From positions 3,100-67,099 of the forward strand of contig CAZOPV010000020.1 in NCBI GenBank assembly GCA_964582085.1: DNA of 64,000 bases. The letters are read 5' to 3'. Position numbers and translations under genes: made by a program. The DNA is from JADGNF01 sp964582085. Lineage in GTDB: Archaea > Thermoproteota > Bathyarchaeia > Bathyarchaeales > Bathycorpusculaceae. Of the stretch, positions 1-8,127 are shown piece by piece. The first letter of the stretch is position 1; every line of letters starts with the position of its first letter. The notes beneath the pieces were generated by a model that was not told where the DNA came from, made no database searches, and saw nothing but the letters and a program-made list of their open reading frames with translations.

Positions 1-1
1 C

Positions 2-598
2 ACTGAAGTTATAGCAGATGCACCATTGCGTTCAGTGGTGAGCGGCTGCGGCGATGTTATCGCGAAATATACTGCTGTAAAAGACTGGAAACTGGCACAT
101 GATGAAAAGCAGGAGTATTATGGCGAATATGCTGCTAGCCTAGCCATGATGAGTGTACGACTTGTCGCTTTAAATGCTGAAAAAATCAAAGAGGGAAATG
201 AGGAAGGTTTACGAGTGCTCTTAGAGGCATTGATAAGCTGTGGCGTAGCCATGAGTATAGCAGGAAGTAGCAGACCTTGTAGCGGTTCAGAGCACCTCTT
301 TAGTCACGCGTTAGATATGCTTAATCCTTCAAAAGGCATGCATGGAGAGCAGTGCGGTTTGGGCACCATAATGATAGCTTACCTTTATGGTGCAAACTGG
401 AAGCGCATCAAACAAGCCCTCAGGCAACTAGGCGCCCCCACCACCGCAGCAGATCTAGCTGTTTCAAACGAAGACATAATTAAAGCGTTGGAACTTGCAC
501 CTTCAATACGCCCCGACAGGTACACAATTTTGCAGAAATTAAGCATGAATTATGCAGCATGTGAAAAAGTGGCAAAAGCCACGGGTATAATAAACTAA
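2..598 (+). CDS. egsA: Glycerol-1-phosphate dehydrogenase, C-terminal part (gene enters from left edge)
   Basis: The reading frame is open from base 2, so the start lies outside the window. Visible are about 198 C-terminal residues of the family that reduces dihydroxyacetone phosphate to sn-glycerol-1-phosphate, the first step of archaeal membrane lipid synthesis, in the cytoplasm. Key stretch: SSRPCSGSEHLFSHALD, where the histidines match the metal-binding helix of the iron-containing alcohol dehydrogenase fold, followed by HGEQCGLGT with the last metal-ligand histidine. The protein ends TGIIN. The N-terminal NAD(P)-binding half cannot be judged. Identity is firm from these motifs; the gene name is by family. 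Confidence 0.93.
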   Translation, partial: TEVIADAPLRSVVSGCGDVIAKYTAVKDWKLAHDEKQEYYGEYAASLAMMSVRLVALNAEKIKEGNEEGLRVLLEALISCGVAMSIAGSSRPCSGSEHLFSHALDMLNPSKGMHGEQCGLGTIMIAYLYGANWKRIKQALRQLGAPTTAADLAVSNEDIIKALELAPSIRPDRYTILQKLSMNYAACEKVAKATGIIN

Positions 599-631
599 AA
601 CCAAGTGAAAAAATAAAGCAATTTTTATCGT

Positions 632-1369
632 TTAACTTTTTGTTTCCGCTTCAGGCACCACTGTTTTTGTTTCAGCGATTTTTGGAGGCGCTTTGAATAT
701 CTCAACAAACTTTGTCGCTTCTAAGTCCGGGAAAAATTTCTGTATATCCAATGCTATGCCCCGTTTGGCAATCTGTATACCTTCAACGTAGAAGGTTTCT
801 TCAGGCATATCAATTGTTAGCGTTCTCTCTTGTATGATAAATTTGAATTTACTTGTGTCGGTAATAGGGATTCTCCGATGGATCAACGCAGTAATCTTTT
901 CGTCGTTACTCTCAAGTTTCTTCTCAACAACAACATCATAGAGAAGAGTTTTCCCTGCTAGTGGAGGATTAAAATCTAACAGTACACGCCCAGCGCCTAT
1001 ACTACGTATGATGGCGTTTTTTCCTCCGTATTCAACACGCATACCTATTGCAGGATTGATTCCCTTTGCAACTAACTGCTTTATAGGTACGCGTTTAATT
1101 TTCTCAGGATCACGTTGACCAAACGCCTTTTCTGGTGGAATTTCAACCTGCGTGGGCTTATTTGGTTCGATTGTGGAAAAACTGTCATCTAACGCCTTGA
1201 GAACCCAACCCTCACCTACAACAATTAAACGGGGTTCGTATATGTCTCCTTCTTTTTGAAGATTCTCTTTTTTGGCTATTTCCTCATAAGTTGTGTCGAA
1301 AACTTCGTTTGTTTCTTTCACTTTCGCAGTGTAATTGATTAATACGAAGTCACCTTTTTGCAAACTCAT
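632..1369 (-). CDS. FKBP-type peptidyl-prolyl cis-trans isomerase, long archaeal form
   Basis: 245 residues. Residues 1-100 form an FKBP core (KGDFVLINYTAKV at the start, then VGEGWVLKALDD), with a chaperone-like insert-in-flap segment around 85-150 (PPEKAFGQRDPEKIKRVP, then ARVLLDFNPPLAGKTLLYDV-type residues). A C-terminal extension of about 90 residues follows, as in the long SlyD-like archaeal FKBPs. The role is proline isomerisation and chaperoning of nascent proteins in the cytoplasm. The ATG at 1369 is preceded on the minus strand by GGAAGG. It faces the G1P dehydrogenase gene tail to tail with 33 bp between them. Confidence 0.93.
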   Translation of the reverse strand: MSLQKGDFVLINYTAKVKETNEVFDTTYEEIAKKENLQKEGDIYEPRLIVVGEGWVLKALDDSFSTIEPNKPTQVEIPPEKAFGQRDPEKIKRVPIKQLVAKGINPAIGMRVEYGGKNAIIRSIGAGRVLLDFNPPLAGKTLLYDVVVEKKLESNDEKITALIHRRIPITDTSKFKFIIQERTLTIDMPEETFYVEGIQIAKRGIALDIQKFFPDLEATKFVEIFKAPPKIAETKTVVPEAETKS

Positions 1370-1746
1370 AACCTTCCACTTTTTCGTGCGTTTCGAAACT
1401 AAGTTTAAAAGGCGAATAAATACATTTGCCTCATTAAATTAATGTTGTATTGCTAATCCTCTTGAGGATGGCTCTAATTGACTTTATTAAGCATCATCTT
1501 AATTGTTCAGGAAAAAGTTCAAAACGATTATTAGAGGTGGCTGGTTTACAAAACGTATTTTCTCTGTTTATTTTTACCATACTGAATCTTTAAGGAGCTG
1601 TCTTCACCACTTAGTTAATTTCTATAATTTTGAAGCCTTGACAGTCTGGATTTCAACTACACCTGACGGCCTCAATCAGAACCAAGACCGCAAACCTAGC
1701 ATTTATATGGGGCAGCTTGACCTTTGAATTGAAGGCAAGAGCTGCT
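1370..1746. other. 377-bp gap between FKBP and cupin genes
   Basis: Both genes are read outwards from this gap, so it should hold two promoters. On the minus strand a TTTTAAAC-type box at about 1402-1412 is placed for the FKBP gene. An open frame at 1503-1727 has no ribosome site and no recognisable protein, and I read it as chance. A short hairpin, TCCTC-TT-GAGGA, sits near 1457. Nothing else stands out. Confidence 0.4.
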
Positions 1747-2085
1747 ATGAATAAAAATGGAAAATGCACCTTAAACCCTGCCCACGGAATTAATCTTACA
1801 GGTTTAATTGACTACCAAGAAGGTGCAGTTGTGAGCAGGACAATTATTGATAAAGAGGTAGGAACAGTAACTTTGTTCGCTTTTGATACAAATCAAGGGT
1901 TAAGCGAACATACCGCACCTTTTGATGCCATAGTTTATGTTTTTGACGGAGAAGCGGAAGTTACTATTGAAGGCAAGCCTGTGCAACTAAAAGCAGGTAT
2001 GCTAACAATTATGCCTGCTGGAAAACCACATTCGGTCAGGGCTTTGACACAATTTAAAATGATGTTAATAATGATTCGTGCCTGA
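1747..2085 (+). CDS. Small cupin-domain protein
   Basis: 112 residues from the ATG at 1747, which has GAAGG upstream; a TTG at 1717 in the same frame would add ten residues. A single cupin barrel: the HTAPFDAIVYVFDGEAEV segment carries the first metal-binding motif, and LTIMPAGKPHSVRA carries the second, with its own histidine. Such proteins bind a metal or small ligand; the substrate cannot be named. No signal peptide or membrane segment. It lies just upstream of the metal-regulated dtxR-feoAB set but is separated from it by about 100 bp holding a likely operator, so co-transcription is doubtful. Confidence 0.8.
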   Translation: MNKNGKCTLNPAHGINLTGLIDYQEGAVVSRTIIDKEVGTVTLFAFDTNQGLSEHTAPFDAIVYVFDGEAEVTIEGKPVQLKAGMLTIMPAGKPHSVRALTQFKMMLIMIRA

Positions 2086-2135
2086 ACGGCTTTCTTTTTA
2101 TGCGTAATCCTTATTTAGCCGACCTCATTCTTAAT

Positions 2136-2161
2136 TTACGATTTCTCGTAAAAATTACGAG
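2136..2161. promoter_or_regulatory. Overlapping inverted repeats upstream of dtxR, probable metal-regulator operator
   Basis: The hexamer TTACGA (2136-2141) is followed by its complement TCGTAA (2146-2151) and again by TTACGA (2155-2160). The right pair makes a perfect 7-bp inverted repeat, CTCGTAA-AAA-TTACGAG (2145-2161). The site ends 29 bp before the dtxR start codon at 2191, where an archaeal repressor would block transcription. That it binds the DtxR protein encoded next to it is inference. Confidence 0.6.
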
Positions 2162-2190
2162 TTATCGCAATTTATTTAGGGGCCACGATA

Positions 2191-2859
2191 ATGGAAACAA
2201 CCCTCTCACACGAAGCTGAAGAATACATAGAGATAATTTACCGTTTGCAGAAAAGACGAGGCGTAGCAAAAACTAGTGATCTCGCCAAAAATTTACGAGT
2301 AGTTCCAGGCTCAATAACAAACACCATCCAACACCTGGAGAGTCACGGTTTAGTTGCGCATGAACCCTACCGAGGAGTAAAGGTAACTCATGCAGGCGAA
2401 AAAGTCGCTTTAGATATACTCCGCAAGCATCGATTAGCCGAACGGCTTCTTACAGACATACTAAATGCAGAATGGAACACTGTTCACGAAGATGCCTGCG
2501 CCCTTGAACACGCTATGACAAAAAACTTTGCGTCTCTTTTAGAGAGAAGACTAGGAAACCCAAAGTATTGTCCACATGGAAATCCAATCCCATCTGAAAA
2601 TGGCACCTTAAAAGAAGAAAAAACAGTCATGTTAACCGAAACAGAGTTAAATAAAATCTACACGGTTGCACGAATTACCGATGAACAGAGAGAGAACCTT
2701 TCGATTCTTGCACGTGCAGGCATTAAACCAGAGGCACCGATCTGTCTTCTAGAAAAATCAGCTTCAAAAGTTGTTGTGCGCGTCAACAAGAAAGAAGTCA
2801 CGCTTACGCATACACTTGCAGAAAATGTCAGAATTAAACCCAGCAAGGAGGGTCTCTAA
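2191..2859 (+). CDS. DtxR/MntR-family metal-dependent transcription regulator
   Basis: 222 residues in the usual three parts: a winged helix (about 1-70, SHEAEEYIEIIYRL and VPGSITNTIQHLESHGLV), a dimerisation and metal-binding region (about 70-140) with the E-D-A-C-x3-H pattern and the family hallmark CPHGNPIP, and a C-terminal FeoA/SH3-like domain (about 145-222). It senses Fe(II) or Mn(II) and represses uptake genes. The stop overlaps the next start by one base, so it is translationally coupled to feoA. The metal cannot be decided: the operon with feoAB argues for iron, while a manganese exporter lies 3 kb away. Confidence 0.93.
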   Translation: METTLSHEAEEYIEIIYRLQKRRGVAKTSDLAKNLRVVPGSITNTIQHLESHGLVAHEPYRGVKVTHAGEKVALDILRKHRLAERLLTDILNAEWNTVHEDACALEHAMTKNFASLLERRLGNPKYCPHGNPIPSENGTLKEEKTVMLTETELNKIYTVARITDEQRENLSILARAGIKPEAPICLLEKSASKVVVRVNKKEVTLTHTLAENVRIKPSKEGL

Positions 2860-3167
2860 TGTGTGGCATGAAAAATGGTAACCAAAAAACCGAGCGGTCA
2901 TTAGAGCGTAGTTCTGACGAAGTTAGCCTTGCAGAGCTGAAAGAAGGAGAAAAAGGAATTATGACACACATAGTTGGCGGTTTAGCTGCAATGCGTAGGC
3001 TGACGGAGATGGGACTAACTCCTGGTTGCGAAGTGAAAATGCTAAGAAAATGTTCCTTCCATGGACCAGTGGAAGTTGAAGTACGCGGCGTAGCTCTTGC
3101 ATTAGGTTACGGTTTAGCTTTGAAAGTGTTGGTCCAACCGATAAAGGTACACTCCAATGAAAAATAA
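2859..3167 (+). CDS. feoA: FeoA family ferrous iron transport accessory protein
   Basis: 102 residues. The FeoA/SH3 core spans about 25-98: SLAELKEGEKG, then RRLTEMGLTPGCEVKML and VEVRGVALALGYGLA. A 24-residue polar N-terminal extension with two early cysteines is not part of the core. FeoA acts in the cytoplasm with the FeoB channel. The gene sits between dtxR (one-base overlap) and feoB (11-base overlap), a tight three-gene operon for regulated Fe(II) import. Confidence 0.93.
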   Translation: MCGMKNGNQKTERSLERSSDEVSLAELKEGEKGIMTHIVGGLAAMRRLTEMGLTPGCEVKMLRKCSFHGPVEVEVRGVALALGYGLALKVLVQPIKVHSNEK

Positions 3168-5202
3168 TTCCACAAAAAGCTTCTCTGCTTGCGGAAAGCA
3201 CTACAAGGTCAATTCACCATCAAGCGTCCGAAAAGAAAACGAGTTAATTATTGCTTTAGCTGGAAACGCCAATGTAGGCAAAAGCGCTATCTTTAATCAA
3301 CTTACCGGTTTAAACCAAGTTACCGGCAACTGGCCAGGTAAAACGGTAGAGCGAGCTGAAGGAACTTTACATTTTAAAGGGAAAAATATACGTGTGGTTG
3401 ACTTGCCGGGCATCTACTCCCTTTCAGCCTATTCTATGGAAGAGATTGTTTCAAGGGAATACTTAGCTATAGAGAAACCAGACATCATCATTAACGTGGT
3501 TGATGCCTCCGCTCTTGAGCGGAATCTGTATTTAACACTGCAACTTCTAGAGTTGGAGGTTCCTCTTGTTATAGCTCTTAACCAGATTGATTTTGCATCA
3601 AAGAAAGGGCTGAAAATCGATGTTACAAAGCTCTCCAAATTTTTAGGCGTCAAAATTGTGCCCACAGTAGCCGTTGCAGGTAAAGGTATAACCGAGCTAC
3701 TCTCAGTAGTTGTGGATGAAACTGCCGAAAAAAGAAAGCGGAACAGATGCCACGTTGCCTACGGCAAAGAACTTGAAGAGCAAATTGCCGCCGCCGAAAA
3801 ATTGGTGGCTTCCAAATTGCCCCAACTTTGCGCCATTTATCCTTCTCGTTGGATTGCCATAAAGCTGTTGGAAAAAGATTCAGATATAACCGAAAAAGTG
3901 AATGACTCCACTGATGACAGGGTTGTTTTAGAGTTAGTAGAGAAATTAACAGCAAAACTTGAAAAAGTTCATGGTGAAAGCGCACAGGTTGTAGTGGCAT
4001 CCGAACGTTACACTTTATCCAGCAAAATTGTTAAAGAGACCGTAACCGTTGAGGCTAAACCAAAAATCAGTATAGAACAGACATTGTCGACTATTACCAC
4101 ACATAAGATATGGGGTTACCTAATTTTGGCAGCTGTAGTCATAGTTACATTCGGCTTTATTTTTGCTGGGGGAAACTACCTTTCAAAAATAATTGACGAA
4201 TGTCTCATGTGGTTATCGAACAGTTTTGGAGGACTACTGGCGCCTGCCTTACCTGTATTTGCGGTTGATTTGCTTGTGAAGGGCGTTTTGGGAGGAATTG
4301 CGTCAGGCATAACGATTGCGCTACCATACATTGTGCCGTTTTATGTGGTTTTGGCGTTACTCGAAGATAGCGGATATTTACCTAGAGCCGCGTTCCTGAT
4401 GGACAACCTGATGCACAAAATCGGACTCCATGGGAAAGCGTTTATCCCTTTGATACTAGGTTATGGGTGTACTGTTCCTGCATGTATTGGCTGTCGAATC
4501 ATGGAAACCCAGCGGGAACGCTTGCTCAGCGCGTTTGTTGTAGTGTTGATTCCTTGTGCAGCCCGAACAGTTGTGATTTTGGGGTTGGTTGGGCGATATG
4601 TGGGGTTAACCGCAGTAATAGGACTGTATGTCTTTGATCTATTGTTAGTTTTCATGTTAGGCAGGATTGCATTTAAGGCGTTACCTGGTGAACCTGTTGG
4701 ATTAATTATGGAGATGCCCAGCTACAAGAAACCGTCACTGAAAACATTGATTATCAAAACTTGGAGTCGCACCAAAGATTTCGTCTACGTTGCTTTTCCC
4801 ATAATTATAGTCGGTAGCGTGATAATTGAGGCGTTTGCATTGTCGGGTTTGATGCCTTCTTTTGTGGATATTGTAAGCCCCCTTATGATGGCGTGGTTGG
4901 GTTTACCTGCAATTGTCGCGATTCCGTTACTTTTCGGAATTTTACGCAAGGAACTCACTCTAATTCTCTTGGCTACAACTTTAAGTTCGATCGGGTTAAC
5001 TCTAGAATCTCTAAGCGCAGTGCAGATGATTGTGTTTGCATTGGTTGTTATGATTTATACCCCCTGTTTGGCAACTATTGCAGCATGTAAACGAGAGTTT
5101 GGATGGAAAAAGGCTTTGTATATAACCTTAATCGACATAGGGTTGGCTTTGCTAATTGGTGGATTAGCCTTCAGAATTCTAAGCGCCTTAATGCCTGCAT
5201 AA
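3157..5202 (+). CDS. feoB: Ferrous iron transporter FeoB (GTPase plus membrane channel)
   Basis: 681 residues. After about 28 N-terminal residues comes the G domain: P-loop GNANVGKS, DLPGIYSL (G3) and NQID (G4). A helical spacer follows to about residue 300. The membrane part then carries two gate-like blocks, including ITIALPYIVPFYVVLALLEDSGYLPRA-type sequence with the conserved GYGCTVPACIG cysteines, and ends with LMPA. It imports Fe(II) across the cytoplasmic membrane. The length is somewhat short for bacterial FeoB but normal for archaea. It is the last gene of the dtxR-feoA-feoB operon and is likely repressed by metal through the repeat at 2136-2161. Confidence 0.96.
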   Translation: MKNNSTKSFSACGKHYKVNSPSSVRKENELIIALAGNANVGKSAIFNQLTGLNQVTGNWPGKTVERAEGTLHFKGKNIRVVDLPGIYSLSAYSMEEIVSREYLAIEKPDIIINVVDASALERNLYLTLQLLELEVPLVIALNQIDFASKKGLKIDVTKLSKFLGVKIVPTVAVAGKGITELLSVVVDETAEKRKRNRCHVAYGKELEEQIAAAEKLVASKLPQLCAIYPSRWIAIKLLEKDSDITEKVNDSTDDRVVLELVEKLTAKLEKVHGESAQVVVASERYTLSSKIVKETVTVEAKPKISIEQTLSTITTHKIWGYLILAAVVIVTFGFIFAGGNYLSKIIDECLMWLSNSFGGLLAPALPVFAVDLLVKGVLGGIASGITIALPYIVPFYVVLALLEDSGYLPRAAFLMDNLMHKIGLHGKAFIPLILGYGCTVPACIGCRIMETQRERLLSAFVVVLIPCAARTVVILGLVGRYVGLTAVIGLYVFDLLLVFMLGRIAFKALPGEPVGLIMEMPSYKKPSLKTLIIKTWSRTKDFVYVAFPIIIVGSVIIEAFALSGLMPSFVDIVSPLMMAWLGLPAIVAIPLLFGILRKELTLILLATTLSSIGLTLESLSAVQMIVFALVVMIYTPCLATIAACKREFGWKKALYITLIDIGLALLIGGLAFRILSALMPA

Positions 5203-5214
5203 ACAAAGACTTTA

Positions 5215-5832
5215 CTACAACGGTTTATCCCATTCTTCCAAAAAAGCGATGTTTTGGAGAGGTAGCCTCTGCGGAGTTATTGGTTTTTCTGCAGCATAGC
5301 CAAGGGCGATCAAAGCTTGAGGCTCTACATCTTCGGGAATTTTCAATGCTTCTCTTACCGCAGATTTGGAAAAAACCGGTGCACAATACCAACATGAACC
5401 CAGCTGCCTTACATATGCCATGAGTAACATATTTTGTACTGCTGCACCCAAGCTCTGTACCGCGAGGTCGTGTTCGCATTGCTGCCTTGTCTCGTCAGGA
5501 AACTGACGCATATCTTTCACAGTTAAGCAGACCACGACAAGAACTGGTGCATTCACAAACCGCGCAACTGAAGTATCTGTAGAAAACTTGCTGGGGTCAC
5601 AAGGTTTTCCATCTTTTTTGAGGTCGACCAACCAAGACTGAGCCATCGCAACTGCTAGCCGACGCTTTGATTCAGGCTCAGTTAAAACAATGAACCGCCA
5701 TGGTTGAGAGTTATGTGCTGAAGGCGCAAACCGTGCAGCATCTAAAATTTCTAACAAAATGTCTTTTGAAACGGCTTTTGGCAGATATTTTCTGACACTA
5801 CGTCGTTCCCAAATTGCATCAAACTTTGACAT
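5215..5832 (-). CDS. Nitroreductase-family flavoprotein
   Basis: 205 residues of the NADH/FMN nitroreductase fold. N-terminal IWERRSVRKYLPKAV is the FMN-phosphate binding RRSxRxY motif; PSAHNSQPWRFIVL is the second FMN-contact block; GLGYAAEK-like ALIALGYAAEKP near the C terminus is also typical. It probably reduces a quinone-like, nitro or dehalogenation substrate with FMN in the cytoplasm; the substrate is not visible. It is convergent with feoB (12 bp apart). The ATG at 5832 follows an A+T-rich leader. Confidence 0.9.
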   Translation of the reverse strand: MSKFDAIWERRSVRKYLPKAVSKDILLEILDAARFAPSAHNSQPWRFIVLTEPESKRRLAVAMAQSWLVDLKKDGKPCDPSKFSTDTSVARFVNAPVLVVVCLTVKDMRQFPDETRQQCEHDLAVQSLGAAVQNMLLMAYVRQLGSCWYCAPVFSKSAVREALKIPEDVEPQALIALGYAAEKPITPQRLPLQNIAFLEEWDKPL

Positions 5833-5956
5833 AACTTGTTAAAATACAATGTCGAGGTTTATGCTTTTATTCTTAGCAAAAGCGTAATTGACAAATCAGC
5901 AGTAGCTTAGTTAAAAAAAGAAACAACTTGCCAAAACTATCAAAGACAAAAAAAGC

Positions 5957-6523
5957 TTAACCCAGCAAAAGGTGGTCCAGTAAAACCTTCAGCCCGATAC
6001 CAATCAAAATCAGTCCACCAACAGCCTTAATTTTTCCGCCAAAAAACTTACCTAAGGCGCAACCAAACAACACACCTACGTAAGAGAACACAAAAGTCAC
6101 CATCCCAATTACTGCAACGGGAAAGAAGATAGTGCTTTGTAAGAAAGCGAAACTCAAACCGACCATCAATGCGTCAATGCTTGTTGCGACGGATAAAGTC
6201 AACAGCGCAGATAAACGTAACCCCCAACTATGTTCATTACCGCTGTTGCCCCTCAACGCATCATAAAGCATCTTTGATCCGATAAACAGCAACAGAGCAA
6301 AAGCTACCCAATGATCAAACGCCACAATAAACCCGCTTAAACTTAATCCCACCATCCACCCAATTAGAGGCATCAACATCTGGAAACCACCAAAAGAAAT
6401 CCCGAACACTACAGCCATTTTGTGCCGACTTTGCGTCGGCATAGTCAAACCGTTAGCTACGGATACGGCAAAGGCATCCATTGCTAAACCTACAGCAATT
6501 AAGAGGATGACGAACGTATCCAT
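5957..6523 (-). CDS. mntP: Manganese efflux pump MntP
   Basis: 188 residues from the ATG at 6523 (an in-frame GTG at 6550 would add nine charged residues; the shorter form starts directly in a membrane helix, as is usual). Six predicted membrane helices; the two acidic repeats are visible as VGLAMDAFAVSVANGL near the N terminus and VATSIDALMVGLSFAF in the middle, whose aspartates are essential in the family. It exports Mn(II). Together with dtxR-feoAB it makes a metal-homeostasis neighbourhood, though on the opposite strand. No recognisable yybP-ykoY riboswitch was seen upstream. Confidence 0.9.
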   Translation of the reverse strand: MDTFVILLIAVGLAMDAFAVSVANGLTMPTQSRHKMAVVFGISFGGFQMLMPLIGWMVGLSLSGFIVAFDHWVAFALLLFIGSKMLYDALRGNSGNEHSWGLRLSALLTLSVATSIDALMVGLSFAFLQSTIFFPVAVIGMVTFVFSYVGVLFGCALGKFFGGKIKAVGGLILIGIGLKVLLDHLLLG

Positions 6524-6619
6524 TTTTGAACACTCTTTTTTTAGCTTCACAAGAAGCTTTTCCTAACATATAGGAATTGTTCCTTCAAATGACGAGTGAC
6601 ATAAGTTTAGCTTTTATCC

Positions 6620-6915
6620 GCGGCAGGACTTCGTTTTAAGTTGTGCGACCCTAATGGCTGTCAAACTAAATTTATCATCAGCAGTTTTACATACTCTACC
6701 AGCTTTGACCAATTCGCCCAATCGCGTGTGAGTAATTTTCCGTTTTTATCCAACTGTAACTGCAATTAATCCTTTGAAAGCGTGTCGTCACTAATAAAAT
6801 CGAGTTTACAACCGATATTCCGCCAACAACAAAAAGGTTCAACACCTCATTATCAGTCAACTTGTGTTTTGGAGCTAAGACATTTGTTAACTGGCAGCAG
6901 AAAAAGCAATTAACC
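6620..6915 (-). pseudogene. Possible frameshifted remnant of an unknown protein
   Basis: Reading leftwards, one frame gives a coherent stretch (LTNVLAPKHKLTDNEVLNLF, then a hydrophobic VVGGISVVNSILLVTT) and, after a break, another frame gives TRLGELVKAGRVCKTADDKF and ends AQLKTKSCRG-stop at about 6620. The second part resembles the last helix and wing of a DNA-binding or regulatory domain. Stops interrupt both frames, so this looks like a decayed gene. I do not recognise the family, and chance cannot be excluded. Confidence 0.3.
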
Positions 6916-6961
6916 CTTCACAAGTATCAGCCAATTTTTGTAAACCAATAAACAGCAAAAG

Positions 6962-6981
6962 CCTTTGGGCAACCCCAAAGG
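6962..6981 (-). terminator. Perfect hairpin downstream of the winged-helix gene pair
   Basis: CCTTTGGG (6962-6969) and CCCAAAGG (6974-6981) with loop CAAC. On the minus strand it lies 114 nt after the stop at 7095 and is followed by CTTTTGC, a weak U-run, so it may end that transcript. It could equally be an RNA stability element. Confidence 0.4.
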
Positions 6982-7094
6982 TTGGAATGAAGCAGAAAAA
7001 ACCGGTTCAGTCAAGCCCATGTTTCCTCAATTGAACCCTCAAAAGTCTTTTCTAAACTTTTAAACTTGAGCAATCACTTTGTGGGGTTTGCTGG

Positions 7095-7565
7095 TCAACT
7101 CATTTTGCCTCTGAGTTTCGAAATAACCTCATCTTCAACCCACTTCTCGCCTTGAATAGTCAGTTTAAACTCGGGCTTTGCAGGGTCAGGTTTAAAAACT
7201 TGGCCACGTTTTGTCATTTCATTTAACCTAGCGGGAACCATACTTTTTATACCGCTTGATTCCAAAAGTTTCTGTACTTGTGCAGCAGTGTTTTTTCGAT
7301 CATCTGACGCATAAAGAATCAATCCTACTGCTTCGTAATGTGTAAGATTTTCTCGTGTCACAATAACAGGACCTTCTGTTGTGGGCTCAACTATGCCCTT
7401 CAACTGGGCACCAGAAGGCACAAGTCTAGCCGCTACAAAATCTGACAGCTTATCCAAAAAATTTTCAGGTATACTTTCTAGCATGTTTAAAATTTCTTGT
7501 GGAGTATCTCCCTCAATTGTGACCTCGCCAAATGAGGTCTTGATGTGTGCTACCATACGTTTCAC
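7095..7565 (-). CDS. Unknown protein with alpha/beta N-terminal domain and winged-helix C terminus (paralogue of upstream gene)
   Basis: 156 residues. The N-terminal 40 residues contain a beta-beta-alpha unit (FGEVTIEGDTPQEILNMLES). Residues 70-156 look like a winged helix: helix EAVGLILYASDD, helix TAAQVQKLLESSG, recognition-like helix MVPARLNEMTKRGQV, and a wing. The same layout is found in the gene just upstream, with which it overlaps by four bases, so they form a coupled pair and may act as a heterodimer. The downstream hairpin at 6962 may end the message. I do not recognise a named family; a DNA-binding or regulatory role is inference. Confidence 0.75.
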   Translation of the reverse strand: MKRMVAHIKTSFGEVTIEGDTPQEILNMLESIPENFLDKLSDFVAARLVPSGAQLKGIVEPTTEGPVIVTRENLTHYEAVGLILYASDDRKNTAAQVQKLLESSGIKSMVPARLNEMTKRGQVFKPDPAKPEFKLTIQGEKWVEDEVISKLRGKMS

Positions 7566-8089
7566 AGATTACCCTCTCCATTTGTTTCCATGTTGTTCTG
7601 TTCAGCCAAAATGTAAACAAACCCTTGATTGGTATTCCATCTCTTTACTAAACCCCTCTCAACTAAAGCCTCAAGAATGGATGGTAAAACCAATCCTGGG
7701 TATTTGAGGTTGTTGAATTTCATAACTTCGTTAAGTTCTTCCATTGTCCTCGGCCGCCATTTGCCCCATTCACTTGCAAGGGCTTTTAAAATTGCCTCTT
7801 CTGGCTTCACCGTAGACGCGATTTTTGGGTAGCTTTGGATAGGAGATGTTTCTGAAGCGGAGGTGGCTTCTGCAGTTTTCACTGTGATGGTGGCGACAGT
7901 TTTAGGCTTTACAACCTCGAACGCTTTGTTAACATTGGAGATAAGTGTTGGAAGACTCTTTAGAGTTTTCATTACTTCGCCATGAGTTCCGCTGAGTTCC
8001 ACTTCATAATCTCCAAGTTTGACCCGTATAAAGAAGCCTTCAGCTTTTTCATCTACTAGTTTTTTCTGCACAGTAATCATGTTATACAC
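7562..8089 (-). CDS. Unknown protein with alpha/beta N-terminal domain and winged-helix C terminus
   Basis: 175 residues. N-terminal unit LGDYEVELSGTHGEVMKTL parallels that of the downstream partner; a low-complexity linker rich in T, A, S and V (about 60-95) follows; the C-terminal 80 residues are winged-helix-like (EEAILKALASEWGKWRPRT, then PSILEALVERGLVKRW). The gene starts 38 bp upstream of the end of the gatE gene region on the same strand and could be read through from gatE, though the gap has its own A+T-rich stretch. Function unknown. Confidence 0.75.
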   Translation of the reverse strand: MYNMITVQKKLVDEKAEGFFIRVKLGDYEVELSGTHGEVMKTLKSLPTLISNVNKAFEVVKPKTVATITVKTAEATSASETSPIQSYPKIASTVKPEEAILKALASEWGKWRPRTMEELNEVMKFNNLKYPGLVLPSILEALVERGLVKRWNTNQGFVYILAEQNNMETNGEGNL

Positions 8090-8127
8090 TCGTGATTTTC
8101 CTTTTTAGCATTTTTGCCACAAAAATG

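Larger units (their letters stand above)
6524..7094. other. 570-bp gap with a decayed minus-strand frame and a hairpin
   Basis: No intact gene. The minus strand at 6620-6915 holds protein-like sequence in two frames (listed separately). At 6962-6981 lies a perfect 8-bp hairpin. The rest is A+T-rich without further structure that I can name. Confidence 0.5.

Noticed and set aside
1503..1727. 74-codon plus-strand frame between FKBP and cupin genes
   Set aside because: No ribosome site, odd composition, and it overlaps the likely promoter of the cupin gene; nothing recognisable in the product.
6551..6700. Manganese riboswitch ahead of mntP
   Set aside because: I looked for the conserved yybP-ykoY loops and saw none; the leader seems short.
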